A stretch of DNA of 64,000 nucleotides from Sclerotinia nivalis (lineage: Eukaryota; Ascomycota; Leotiomycetes; Helotiales; Sclerotiniaceae). Both the position numbers and the translations under genes were made by a program. The notes beneath the pieces were generated by a model. That model worked only from the letters and a program-made list of their open reading frames with translations, did no database searches and was not told the DNA's origin. The stretch's first letter is position 1. The number at the start of each line of letters is the position of its first letter. Location: positions 2,480,001-2,544,000 of the forward strand of contig JAPEIS010000006.1 of NCBI GenBank assembly GCA_029531795.1. Direction: 5' to 3'. Shown here in pieces: positions 48,133-60,971 of the stretch.

Positions 48133-49485
48133 CTATTCATCACCATCATCATCATCATCATCCTCCTCCTCAACAACCTTCTTCCCCTTCTTCTTCCCAT
48201 CCTTCTTAGAAACCTGCAAACTAGTAGCCAAAGCCTCCGATCTCTTCAAGGCCGATCGTTCATCAAACCCATATTTACCCCGACCAGATCGATTCCAATT
48301 AGCTTTACAACCACTGGGTGTACGATGAATACCATACACACCAGCAAGTGCTTCGGATATATGCAACCAAAGTGGTGCATCGTAGAGTTTTATGAGACCG
48401 GGGATCGAAGCTTCTTTTTCTCGTCGTGCGACGAGACATTTGTAGACTTGCTCGGTTTCTTCCGGCGTCCAGGATGGGCGGCGGGTAGAAGATGGGGTTG
48501 TGGCTTTGCGGGATGTGCGGGAGGAGGAAGTGGATGTGGTGGTGGTTGTAGAAGAAGTTGAGGCGGAGGCGGAGGCAGAGGATTTGGTGTTAGACTTCTT
48601 GAGTCTCTTAGCTGGGCGACGAGCAGGCTCTTTATCATCGGAATCGTCATCGCCAGAGTGTCCTCGCTTGTTCAAAGGAGGTGGAGATGAACAAGGAGTA
48701 TGAGCTGGCGATGGAAAAGGAGTGGCGTGTGGTGACGCCGCCAAGATCTGTTTTTCGCTTGAGAAGCGAGCAGTAGAAGAATCGGTCATTCCACCAGAAG
48801 AATGAGCGCTAGAAGTTGCATTTTGCTGTGAGGGAGATGCAGTGAGCTCTCCATTGGTTCCAGATGCTTCACCATTGTATTTTTGTGTAGTTTGCTCTTT
48901 CAGGGAGGCTTCAACGGTGAGAGCGAATTGTTGTTCGTGGGTAAGCTCGTCGTACTTGGTAGCTGAATTGTCGACATAGTCATAATCGACGATAGGAGTT
49001 TCGTTCTCAGGAGTTTCCGATTCAGCAGCTTCCACCAAGGCTTTCTCTTCGACAGGTTGTTCGTCAGAGTTTGCGAATCCAGCGTAGTCTTCACCGTGTA
49101 AAATTATCGCTTGCTCTACAAGTGCTTGAGGATGGATTGGTGCATAAGCGAAAGTTTTTTGGGGTGGATGAGCACTCTTGCCCTTGCCGCCAGTTGAAGT
49201 AGCTGGTACTTGGTACGCAGCAGCGTCTTCATCATTTGGATTGTTGTGAAGACGATACTTGTGATGGAGCTCTTGTCCAACTGGATGTTGTGTGAGTTCC
49301 GGATCAATCAAGATTTCGTTAATCAAGCCATCTGCAGTGCAACCGAATTGACTGAGTTGATCATTCAACCACTGTATTCCTCCCTCCTGAGAGTAAACGT
49401 AGGATGCCACAATGCACAACGCTTTCTTTACGGACGATTCGCTCATAGTATCGAGGCACCGTTCTGCAGGCTTTGTAAACATCAT
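48133..49485 (-). CDS. SANT/Myb-like domain protein, likely nuclear
   Basis: A single exon of 450 codons runs from the ATG at 49485 to the stop at 48133; a second ATG 13 codons in (MSESSVKK) is an equal candidate. The N-terminal 75 residues form a helical region (KKALCIVASYVYSQEGGIQW, then GLINEILIDPEL). A long Ser/Thr/Pro-rich disordered middle follows, with the basic stretch RRPAKRLKK, a probable nuclear localisation signal. Near the C-terminus (about 338-410) SWTPEETEQVYKCL, APLWLHISEAL and GCKANWNRSGRG show the spaced Trp residues and helices of a SANT/Myb-like DNA-binding domain. The protein ends in a Lys block and an Asp/Glu run. DNA or chromatin binding is inference from this. It is divergent from the ureidoglycolate lyase gene. 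Confidence 0.78.
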   Translation of the reverse strand: MMFTKPAERCLDTMSESSVKKALCIVASYVYSQEGGIQWLNDQLSQFGCTADGLINEILIDPELTQHPVGQELHHKYRLHNNPNDEDAAAYQVPATSTGGKGKSAHPPQKTFAYAPIHPQALVEQAIILHGEDYAGFANSDEQPVEEKALVEAAESETPENETPIVDYDYVDNSATKYDELTHEQQFALTVEASLKEQTTQKYNGEASGTNGELTASPSQQNATSSAHSSGGMTDSSTARFSSEKQILAASPHATPFPSPAHTPCSSPPPLNKRGHSGDDDSDDKEPARRPAKRLKKSNTKSSASASASTSSTTTTTSTSSSRTSRKATTPSSTRRPSWTPEETEQVYKCLVARREKEASIPGLIKLYDAPLWLHISEALAGVYGIHRTPSGCKANWNRSGRGKYGFDERSALKRSEALATSLQVSKKDGKKKGKKVVEEEDDDDDDGDE

Positions 49486-50381
49486 GGTTAAGGTGGGGTA
49501 CCTGGGTAATTGAGAGCTGGGAAGCTTAGAAAATTGGTATGTTCGAATTGTACGTTTGAACGTTTGAAGTTAGATATTCGAATTGTACGATTGAACGATT
49601 GCAGAAAGAAGATCTCCGAGAATCCAAGAAGGTTGAGAAATGGACAAATGCACTCTGTGGGATTAAAGGTATTCCACCAAAAAAGACTTTCTATTGTATC
49701 CATTGTACCTATTGACACCCTCGAGGGTAAGAATGTCCCCACCATGATTTAATTGATGGTATTCCGAGTGGGATCCGGACCATGTTATGAAGAGTTGTCC
49801 CATTTTGCAGAAACTTGTCTGAAAGGACAATAGAAAGTTTTCCTTGCTACTGATTGTTGCCTTAAAGGAGTGAATTGATCTCAAGGGGACAATAGGAAAA
49901 TCTCAAAAGTTTGCCTGGAAAGCAATCTTAAACTGGGAGTGAATACTGCGGGAATAATAGGACAATAGGAATATTTGAAACGAAACTTGATATTACTATT
50001 GGATATAAACCTCTCAAAGTTTAGAATAAACCGAATACGAAGGCAAGAATAGCAAATTGGGAGAGAAGGTGAAAAATGAAAATCTCGTTGGATCATATCA
50101 CATATCACTATGATATGGTGTATGAAAATCACGATTCTTGCCTCGATCTATGTATTTATTATAATTTAGATCTTTTACCCCCAGGAATTAAAGGTTGTTG
50201 ACAATGGAAAATGGAGAAAGGAGAGAGGAGGAGGAGGCGTTGAAGACTGGAGGTTGAGAGAGCAAGTGAATCACGTGACAACCTCTCACCTGATTTCACC
50301 CACTTTTGATCTTCCATGATACTTGAAGAGACAAGACAACAAACACAAAGCACAAAGCAAATACATCGAGAAGGTTTGACA
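49486..50381. other. Divergent intergenic region (SANT-like / ureidoglycolate lyase)
   Basis: About 900 bp serve as promoter for both genes. Two related copies of ATTCGAATTGTACG / TGAACGATTG-type sequence sit at 49545-49600, just upstream of the SANT-like gene. I see no clear cluster of GATA sites that would mark AreA nitrogen control of the lyase. Confidence 0.45.
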
Positions 50382-51155
50382 ATGCCTGTGACTATCAAAG
50401 CAAATGTTAAGGAAGACATAATCCATACAAAGCCACTCAATCAAGATGATTTTGCAATATTTGGCACTGTGATTCAAAATCCCGCACCAGAGGTAATTCC
50501 ATCATCAACAATCAAAACCTTACCACCAAACTCGGTACAAGCCAATCAAGGTACCGCACTCAAGTACTTGGATGTCACGCATATGAAAGATTACTACGGG
50601 AGCGCTCCTAGTCAACGGGTCGCGAATGCAGTCATGAACATGTTTGTATGCTCATCTCGTTCGCTTCTCCCGTCTCACGATAGCAATATCAAGGGTTTAT
50701 TCCCGGTCACCATACTGGAAAGACATCCTTTCACAACTCAAACATTCATACCTCTCGGGATATCACCCTCGGAGCAAGAAGATGTATGTTACTTGGTTGT
50801 CGTAGCACCGAGTTTAACGCCGTCATTGATTGATGGAACATTACCCGTCCCCATTCTCTCCCCTCAGTCGAATACGAGTGATGGTAATGACGAAAAACTT
50901 CCTGGTCGCGGTTTGCCGGACCTGAATAGACTTCAGGCCTTCTTAGCGAATGGTTCACAGGCGGTCACTTATGGAGCGGGGACCTGGCATGCTCCGATGG
51001 TAGTCGTGGGAAAGAAGCCCATTGATTTCGTCGTGGTGCAATTTGCGAACGGGGTAGGAATTGAGGATTGTCAAGAGGTAGAGCTGGAGAAGACGGATAA
51101 GGATATTTGCGTGGCCGTCCCCCACTTGTCAAGGAATGCTACGTGGAAATTATGA
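50382..51155 (+). CDS. DAL3: Ureidoglycolate lyase
   Basis: A single exon; the ATG at 50382 (MPVTIKANVKEDIIHTKPLN) gives 257 residues. An in-frame ATG at 50316 would add 22 residues that look like leader and not protein. The family pattern is clear: KPLNQDDFAIFGTVIQNP near the N-terminus, NMFVCSSR, ILERHPFTTQTFIPLG, YLVVVAP, LQAFLANGSQAVTYGAGTWHAPMVVVG and DFVVVQFANGVGIEDC. The enzyme splits (S)-ureidoglycolate into glyoxylate and urea, a late step of purine (allantoin) catabolism used as a nitrogen source. The GTWHAP and QFANG blocks belong to the cupin-like metal/substrate site. No other allantoin-pathway gene is present in the window. Confidence 0.93.
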   Translation: MPVTIKANVKEDIIHTKPLNQDDFAIFGTVIQNPAPEVIPSSTIKTLPPNSVQANQGTALKYLDVTHMKDYYGSAPSQRVANAVMNMFVCSSRSLLPSHDSNIKGLFPVTILERHPFTTQTFIPLGISPSEQEDVCYLVVVAPSLTPSLIDGTLPVPILSPQSNTSDGNDEKLPGRGLPDLNRLQAFLANGSQAVTYGAGTWHAPMVVVGKKPIDFVVVQFANGVGIEDCQEVELEKTDKDICVAVPHLSRNATWKL

Positions 51156-54100
51156 TGGCTTTCGGATCAAAATCTCGATTTAGAAGGGACGGGTACTACA
51201 GAATGATACTCTTGTTTTGCGAATATTACGAATTACATGCTTAGAAGGTATCTATGCCTCATAATTCTTATCATCACTCCCCCTTGTTTGCAATCCTGTG
51301 GTAGTAAAGACGTTGATGCACATCATCTCCCTTTCCTTGGTAACTATTGATCGTTGTAGCTTTGGATTCGGGACAGAGTAGCACCACTGTCGATGAATTT
51401 ACATGTATCTTTGGCACTTAATGTAGGTCGGCGACCTAGGCTATCGGCCACGATATGTACCTATAGAGGTCCCCGATACCTCAACAATGGAAGGCTACAA
51501 AACTTCACATTCAATATAAAAAGCATGAGAATGATTGATAATACCGTCCTAATACGTACAGCCCCCAGATCTTAACGATTCTGCTTGAAGCGCATCAATC
51601 AATCTATTCTGAAATGATACTTTCGGACGAAGATTTACAATCTCGGGGTCACGAAGTAGCGTTGCAATGCAGGAACACTATATTTTCGAGCGACAACATT
51701 ATCGATATTTGATCACTGGAAATGATAGAGAAAAATTGAGACTATGTACTAATCATTGCGCAAATTCACTCGTAAATTCTACCAATGAGTAATACCAACT
51801 AAAAGTATCCCGGTATCTTTTAGGTAGCCAAATACCGTACCGTGTACCTGAACCGTAATATGCTCTTTCTACCGTTTTGAACCCAAAATAATAAAAGTCG
51901 GCGATGTATTTAATAATTTGAAAAGAAAGAAAGAAAGAAAGAAAAAAAACGTGAGAAAATTTATCCCGCCCAGCCATCCATCTTGTTGGGGATACCTAGA
52001 TGCCCTGGGAATACAGCGGCTCGTCAGGTAGGTATGCATTGAATAGGATTATCGGCTTTTCACCTCGTGGTAGTATTGCTTATACTCCGAAGAGAAAAAC
52101 CAACATTTTTTGGAACCCGTTATGCTTACTACCACCTACCAGATTGTAGATTGGCGAGACCTCCTGTCCAAAAGGTTACTGTAGATCCTTTCCGCCTTAC
52201 CGTTTTTGTTACCCTCTTCTAGGCCTTTTAGGGTTTTCATTGCTACTGTACTCGGCCGGATGCTTACTTGTGAGGAGTGTGGGTAGCGAGGCAGGTGAAG
52301 GGATAACCAATGAAAATAGAGGGCAACGGTCGGAACTTCGACATGGCAGCGCAAACTTGCAGACGGGTATGCAACTCTATGTACGCAGAATAACATGATC
52401 AGCATTTAACAAACAATAGCCCTTCAGCCACTCTTTACACACCGGTCCCCAAATGGATAATATCTCGCATGAAGCATGAACAATGGTGTAGTATCGTTTT
52501 AGGGGCGAAGGATATCTATACGGATTAGATTTGCCAAGTGGCATATGAGCTAAATAGTTAACCCATAATGAAGGAAGCAACGAGCAACGAAAGCATTAAT
52601 TTCAAAAGTTATTCTTGAACTTGTCAATTCTTTTCTTTGGATAATAATGATGATCAGGTAATCCATACATGGTAGCCTCATCTGTTCCACGCCTCTTTGC
52701 GCAACGCCTCATTCAAGAAGTCGCCAATTTTAGCCTAAAAGGGTAAGCTTCTAAGGATTTCTTATGGGTTAGACAAGGGGTAAGAGCCGTTTCTAGGTTA
52801 AGGCTTAGAACCATACAAAGTCCATACCAGCAGCCCCAGCAACCATGAAAACCCATAACAAGGATGCATAACTCATCTTGGTGCCCCGGCTCATGATCTT
52901 GGTAATGTAACGCAAAGATCTTTCTTTCATTTCCATCTGGGAAGCACAGAGCAAATAACAGAGGATCCCCTCCAAACCAGGGAAAAGCTTGCGAATGGAT
53001 TCATACTCGTTGTTCAGAGTGTAACACATAGAGTGAAGATCTCTTCAAAACGCTTTCAGGGAGCCCTGTCAAAAGACGAGACTACCGATCTGAAGATCAA
53101 TATACTGCCCCCGTTATTCCCTTTTATATCTTAACCTCAATTTATTTTACGAGATCCCGTGTTTATCACTCCCCACATACAAAAAATCGGACTCAGCAGT
53201 GGGCAAGCCCGTGAAGTTTTGGCCCAGCGAGCGTGAGATTTTTGATCCGATACCGAGAGTTTCGCGTAAACGAAGTATCAAGGTTATGATGTTTATATTT
53301 CATGAGGTTCTTTATTTAGGAACAACAGGTGGATATCAGTTTCAGATCTTGGGATTGATTGAGCTTACTGGCGATAAAGTTGTAGGAGATATATTGTAGG
53401 GGAAATGTTTGAACATCACATGTACGAAGTTTCATGGTTAATATCAAGGGATATATCAAGGGATATCTCCAAGCCTGGAATGCTCCAAAATCTTCTCCAT
53501 ACATCAGCCTCACGTACCATGATACCACACAACATCACCACACACGCCAACGGATACAGCTGTGAAAGGATCCCATCGCAAGGATAGCCATTACCATGGG
53601 ATCCCCATCTCTCGCATATCTCTCTCAAGGATCACGATTACTATTACCAAAAATAGCTTCATAACGGATTTTTGCTTTTTCTCGGGCTTCCATTTCCATT
53701 CCTTCGCGGGTATCATACCGACGCTCATATCCGTGTATCTGGATCTATTGCTGAGAGGCATAAAAAATCATACACATCTCATATAGATCCTTGAACAATA
53801 TACATATCAAGGGTTCATTAATTGTGATGCCTAGAAATCTATCCTGATGCGAATTTCTGAAACCTTTGTTTGTACAGCTACAATCAATGTTCCTTACATT
53901 GATTAGACACCGGGGATGATTGAGCTGGAGCGACAGATTTCTAGACAGCGTCACAAGACAAAAACTAAAAGAGTACATACAGTCTTTTATCTCGAATACC
54001 CTTTCTTAGATACCCAAAATCAATAATAGGATCAACATATAGATGGGTATTTCATGCCCACACAGGTATTTTCAAGGGCCCGGATCGACCAAGTAACCCC

Positions 54101-57100
54101 AACAAAAAATACACCTCCTTTTGTATCGTGATTCGAGACTCCTATCCACATCAAGTAATTAATCGCTCTCACACAGGGGGGAACCATGACGAGGGAAAAA
54201 AACAATCCGATGTGACTTTCTTCATCCGTCTTTTGTCGCCGGCATCATTTGTCCTCAACTTCCCCGCCCCATCAAATAAACTCTATCCAACTTTATTCCT
54301 AACAAGTTGCACCGATACACTACTACGCCATCGATTTCGGTAGTGATGTGGACATCACTCCCCAATTTCTTTCTACAGGCTATTTAACATATTAACATAT
54401 TAACATTAGGCCATCTAGGCCCTCCAGCTCCTTCCCTATCGAACCTATCCAACCCAACCTAATCTTTGACAGCTGGCCAACTACGCGCCCTAATTCTTTA
54501 ATATCCCGCACACTAACGAACGTTTTCTCATTAATTTACTTAGGAAGCTAGGCAGTATCCATTCGCTCGTTCGTGTTCGTTTCCACCATGGATCAAGGCA
54601 ACTTCCATTTCTTTTCTTCCCACACTCAGCCACTAAGCTTGGACAATGACCAATTTCATTCCAAATAACATGGTGCAAAACGGAACGACCCCACGAGGTA
54701 GCTCGTCAAGCGAAAGCAAGTGCCCGTAGATCATGGCGTAGCCCAGAGGGGAAGTTGATGATTGGATGGCTTGGGCGAAGAGTCAGGAGGCGGTAATTGA
54801 GGGGGTTTGCCGAGGATTTTCCGTAAACGGTTGAGCGGTTTGAATAGTGTCGTGATGTATAATGAATTACATGAAAAAGATAACTGTTATTCAGAAACTA
54901 TGAATAAGAATGGATCGCCCATATCTTGCTAATCTCTTGGCCTCATTACCAAGTATTGAAATAATAATTGGGTATCTTGTTTCCCAATCTAAGTTCAACC
55001 TTATCCCGTTCTCCGTTTCTTCAACGGCTGAATTCTCGATCATTGGGAACAAATTAGACAGACATGAGAAAAGCAAACAAAAACATTCTTCTATTCCTTG
55101 TACACCAATCGCAATCATATAATTTTTGCTTTTTCTGAAACTTCATCCACAAAATTTCATTTATCTCTTGCACACTCGGTACATAACCTTAATAAGGTTT
55201 TCACAAGGAGTAAGAAAAGCATAGTAGTCAACAACGGGAACCTTTCCGTAGATTTCCCATTCGGTGTGAGATGCAACATCCTCGTCCTTAATGGCCTTTG
55301 CTGGGTAATAACATAATCTGTACGGAGAACTACGCCAACCCTGTTTCTGTTTGTTCTTCAGATATTAGATTGGGGTTCTGCAATAGTGCCTGAACACATG
55401 ATTGATATGAGCCTAGGTACCGAAATATCGTTATACTGAGATCTTTGGATTCAGTCGATCATCATCATAAACAAGCATCAACCCAAAACCCTAATATCAA
55501 TATCAATCAATACCACCTCGTCCATCACGAATTTCCCTTTTCGCAAACCCGACGGATAGTACCGCACTCTGCCGCTTTCTGTCGTTGAACCACTGTCACC
55601 CACCATCAAAACCACATTATCGTTGTTCCAGATCTCCTTGGGTCATTGGATTCGGATTGTATATTGTCCCTGTACAATGCCATTGGTGAAATATTGAATT
55701 GATTTGCTTTCCTTGAATACCGGTAGGAAGGAACAAAAAACATGACCCCCTGAAATCCCGAGAAATCACTTAACCTCACGACGATAAACGTGCCGCTCCT
55801 GTTGTACCCTCTTGAACCACCATATTGTACACGTTAATATCACCAAAATACTCTCTGCCCGTCGCGACGGCAGCAATCCCAATGACGGATAATAACAATG
55901 ATTAAAACATTAAAAATTATGAAACATAACAATTCCGCTCACAGCAGTATGAACAGTAGCACGGCATAAAAACACGAGTCACGACGTTAGTAGTGCCTGC
56001 ATTGCATGGCCCCTATCAGCGCCAAGTATTTACCAGGGGGTATCGGCGACCAAATGCTACCTTCCCAGGTGAATTTTGGTGGTGATTTACATAGGGTGAG
56101 ATTTTGGGAGACCCGATGGGTTGGATCCAACGTTGTGGTTTTGACGAGTAGGAGCACGATTTTGAAGAGTGGTATTGGGAGCTTGGATACGGTGTAACAT
56201 TGTGGTGAAGGGTTAAGATAGGGTGATGAAAGTGCTTTCCCCGGTAGTCTGCTTGGCGGATTAGGGGGAGGGCAGTTTATTGATTTTGGGTTGCGATGGA
56301 GATTTCGTGGAGGAGTTGATCGACAGATTCGTGATTTATAGTGGTGCTGGGAAATGATCGTTGCTGAGATCTATTTAGTTCATGTTGATCATTGATCTTT
56401 TGTCTAAGATCTCCAGCTAGACTGGGGGGATTTGATCTACCGAATAATTTTCATGGGTGTCAAAACTCAGTATTTTTAATTCAATTTCAGAATCCCCAAC
56501 CCCCAGGAAACAAAACTCAAAAATATAAACTACTTACTGGTTGTATCAGAGATCCAAACAAGTGAGACGCCGGAACAAACCCCATGTTTCTTTATTTACC
56601 GTCACCTCACCGTGTTCACGGCATGTACTGGTACAACTATCCAACCCGTGAACCTTACTGCTGGATCCGGATAGGTGCAGCGAATACAGAAGAAGAAGTA
56701 TGTACGCCCGCCTGTCTTTATCTTGTACAACAGCAATGCAACATTCAAGGGAGGCAGGTAAGGTTCTTCGGTATCATCGGTAAGGGCAGGGCTTTTGTAC
56801 AAGTATTTTGTTGGTCTCTGTCGCAAGCCTTGCTTCATCAGATTACTTTTGTATGACATCAAGGCTTTCTTGGGTGGAGACACTCAAGAGTCGATAGTTT
56901 GCAATGGAGGGAGGGGGAAACAGTTAATTTGTTTATACATACCTTATCCCAAATGGGGAGTATCTGAAATTAAGCTTGAGCATCGTAGAGTTAGAATATA
57001 CAAATCTGGATCATGAATGATCACATTGTATCTGGTCTAGTTAGCTCAGGACAGAGATAAAGGATAATAGATTAAATTATTACATCACTGATACCTAAAT

Positions 57101-60100
57101 AGTCAAAACATATATCCCAAAGAGTCTCTGTAAAATAAACTACTGCGTTGAGAGATTCCCACTCTTGGGACTCGGGAGCGATCTGCAGTGTCCGTAGCTG
57201 TTATTTTCCTAGCTCAGTCTAAACTCCCGCCGTATATCGATGATCCACGAAGAAATGCAACATAAATTATTATCCTTGAACGGGTTATCATCTATTGTTC
57301 ATTGTAATCATCCAAATTATATGATTTTGTGAACCTGGAAATCCCGACAGATAAACAAGAATCCCGGTTGAAAGCTGTGTCATCTGGGGTTTTGATCTAT
57401 CCACATATCTATCCCGGCGAACTGGCCGCGTCTGAGGGGAACGGAGAAAGAGAAGGATATTTGGGCCCGTGTCTTGTCAGGTGAGGTGTGTGTAATTTCA
57501 CCAATATGAGAGAAATGATGAGATGATATCAGGTACGGAATGAGGTATGATGCGCATGAACCATTTCTTGCATCCTATATATCTGCCTACAAAAATCAAT
57601 AATCCGATTATTCTATATGATGGCTTTTGTTGACAGGTATATAAATAGTATATGGATTGGGGTTCTTAGCACCATATGTTCAGGTGTAGAGCAATGGCAT
57701 AAACCTCGTTTCTACGCCCCTAAAGCCTCGCGAACAAAAAGCATAACAGTGATCTTCCAAGGCTTGCCGTATTTACCATACCGACTGAATGGGCGGCGTG
57801 ATGTGATGCGCTGCGCTGTGAGATCCCATCACATCCCATCACATCACATCACATCACATTGCACCGTTTAGACCTTAGTCCGAAAGCACACAAGCTGGAA
57901 ATTCCAGCGGAAGGAAACGAGGTACTGGATACAAGCGAAGGAAGTTTAAAAAGGCACAAAGCGGATGGGATAGGACAGACGGAGCGGCTCGGGGTTAGGT
58001 GTTGTGCCATGATGTATGAATGGGAGAGTTAATGTAGGTTGTGTATTACAAGAGTAGAATATCTACATGTACTGGCTGATGAATGACCCAAGAGAAGAGA
58101 AAGAAACAGGGAGGACATGCTGATGACAGGGAATATAGGGCAATGGAACCAGGTACCCACGCAAACAAATAAGAAGGTAAATGATATGCATATTTTAAAG
58201 TCCGTTATGTGTATATTTGTGCGGGTGAGGGTGCAATCTTTCGGGTTTCTACGATGGAATGGGGGTTGGATTCGAAGTTGTGATTGGCTAAGGAGAATTA
58301 TGAAGAGTGGAAAAGGGGATTGTCGTAAGTACCAGAACAATGGGGGAAGTATTGAAGTGAATAACTTTTCTTTTCATATTTTTGGATTTTTACCAACTAG
58401 ATGAGATGAGATATTGGCAACCACATGGCCAGATGACAACGGACAATTCTAGAGGATGGTATTTACGATATTCTCGTTCTGTATTTCCGGATTGATGTTA
58501 GTCCGCTTTGCTGAAGCTCCTTTTAACCCTCAAATCTTCAAATTACAGTCGCTCGTTCGCTTCTTTTTCCAACATATGAGCGGGTACTCTATGTGGTTAT
58601 CATTGAAGAAGGGGGAATTTCGCTTTCGTTTCGCAGCACCGACCACCTTACCATTTTCAAATTTCCAATAACGACCTAATGTGAACACTTAACAGTCAAC
58701 TGAATCTAACTCCACTCTTCCTTTTCAAAAACGATACAAAAATACATAGCACATGACCATCTTTACCACTCATTGGTATGGGTAAAAAGTTAAGGAAATG
58801 TACCTTGGTACTTTTCATCAAACCACCAGAACCTGGCATAATCATAATTATCATTTTTTTCAGCTCTCTTCAGGGACGGTTCCACAACCCCAAAGCGTTT
58901 TGGATCACGATTTGAAATTTTGGAAGAAAAAAAAAGCGTGCTGTGTTTGCTTGGTATGGATATCCGTCACTTTTACGAACCCGTTGCATCGCATTGACGC
59001 CATCTCTCAGCTTAAGGTCCTGGGAATTACAGTGCCTAGGAACTATACTGTACAAATCTCAAACATTTGCATTATTGAGATGATTATCAATTGATGCAAG
59101 TGTCAGATTTCTTTGTAGGCAGATAGATAAAAATTATCAGATGGCATGGCATGGCATGGCAAATCATGCGATAGATGAGATAGAAGCAAGTGATGTGAGA
59201 TTTCTAGAAGGAAATAGTAAGACTTGCGAGAATATACCTAGAGGGATCTGGAGAGATTTGATCTAGAAAGATTTGATGTATTCCTTCTCTTCAATTTTTC
59301 CTCTTTCGGATAACGCCTAGACCTCAACTCGCTCAATGAGCTCAAAGAAACAGTGGCAATTAACCTCATTTGTATGGAAAGGATCTCCCGGCGAGCGGAT
59401 GGTAAGTGCTTTTTGTTCCTCTTCGCCAACTCTCCTCCCCCTTCATCGCCATCATACTCGCCAAATTTCCAAACCCTCCCCTCCTCCGCTTTCGCCAAAA
59501 TTTACTGCGATGAGATATGCAATTTTTAGATACGGTATTTTATTTGATGTTACACCGAAATTCATTATAGGTACCTAGGAAAGATCCTAGCTTTCAACGA
59601 CACATTTGCGGGTAACTCCTTTTGGTGGAACACTAAAACCCTGGGTAAAGCCTACCTAAAGATCATACTAACTGGGTAAGAGGTTAATTAACTAAGTCAA
59701 GGTAGGCAATAGATTCCAAATCAATCTCTTAATTTTGCTTTTTACTCCCTCACGCACGTCGGTCTTTTCGTTCCTAGATGATCTTCTTACTCTATCGCTT
59801 TTTAACCATTTTCTTTATTTTGTTTAAAATTCATTTGTTTATTTCATTTGTTTATTTCTATTTGAAGAATAGTTTAATGTATGCTTAAATGAATTCTGTA
59901 CTGCAATGTATCTGTACTTTCGGTACGTATATTACTCCTCGCGTCTCATTTGATACTTGGTACTTTGCCGACTAGATTACTAATGTAGCTGTGTAGGTAG
60001 TTCATACAAGCCCATCTTATTTACATATTCTATGTGTAAACATGGAAGATATGGGTTATCATGGTCAAAATTGCTAAAGAGTAGGTGAAAATGGGGCAAA

Positions 60101-60759
60101 AAGGGAGTTGAACGACCCGAAAGATTGGGTAATGCGCAGAAGCCTTCCCGCAACGCCAACGAGGATCATTCATCATCAATATATGATGTTACTTCTTTCG
60201 ACACCCAGAGCGGTTTAGTGAGCTGGTGAAATATGTCTCAAAGCATCTATCTCAGACCCAGAAACCCAAAAACTTCCTAGGTTCAAAATATTCCTAGGTT
60301 TCCCAAGAATAAGAGCGGGACGAAACGAAATCTTCCAAGGTTTGCACAAACCATCCACATTTTTATAACACTCTCTCAACACCTGGCAATCTCATACATC
60401 TTCATATTTCAACCACCCCTACCACAAAAAATTCAAAACCCGCCCACTTACACCTAGACCATCGCACAATATTCACACACACATCGGTCACGTCCCCGCT
60501 ACCCAAACAATCCACCCCGGGCCCAATACCCATATACCCACACCACATACACTTGGATTAAAAAACACCTATTACCACCACCCCTACACTCCCCATCTCT
60601 CATCCCAGGAAATCCAAAAAAAAAAAAAAATTTACATCTCTCCCTACGCTGAGTTTATCCGATCAAAACTACGCTGTACAGGATCCGTGCTACGCATCCA
60701 TACCAAAACATCGATCACCCCTCCCCAGAAGAGGGCATCCACACTACCCCCCTGTTATT

Positions 60760-60804
60760 ATGACCTTGATCGTTGTCATGCCCGCCAATAAAATGTTTTC
60801 GTAA
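60760..60804 (+). promoter_or_regulatory. Candidate upstream ORF 1 in the flbD leader
   Basis: A 14-residue open frame (MTLIVVMPANKMFS, then stop) lies 939 nt before the flbD start. It counts as a uORF only if transcription begins upstream of 60760 and the region is not spliced out. A GTAAGA donor-like site overlaps its end. Confidence 0.35.
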
Positions 60805-60839
60805 GAATCCCTACAGTCCCTGGCTTACCTGGAAAATCA

Positions 60840-60971
60840 ATGTATATCATTGTCATACATCCCATCGCCGACTATACTTTACAAGACATAAGCCCCATCT
60901 CCAGCCCGATATTGACTTTCCTATTTCAATATCTTCATATCATCTCATCGGTTTCCTGTTCTCAAATATAA
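60840..60971 (+). promoter_or_regulatory. Candidate upstream ORF 2 in the flbD leader
   Basis: A 43-residue ATG-initiated frame in the CT-rich leader region ends at TAA 60971, about 770 nt before the flbD start. Its status depends on the transcription start and on possible leader introns, neither of which can be seen here. Confidence 0.35.

Noticed and set aside
50316..50381. Upstream in-frame ATG for ureidoglycolate lyase
   Set aside because: The 22 added residues (Gln/Thr-rich) lie before the conserved family start; kept only as an alternative.
59336..59401. 22-codon ATG frame ending at GTAAGT as exon 1 of a gene
   Set aside because: The donor is good, but no downstream exon with a convincing frame was found.
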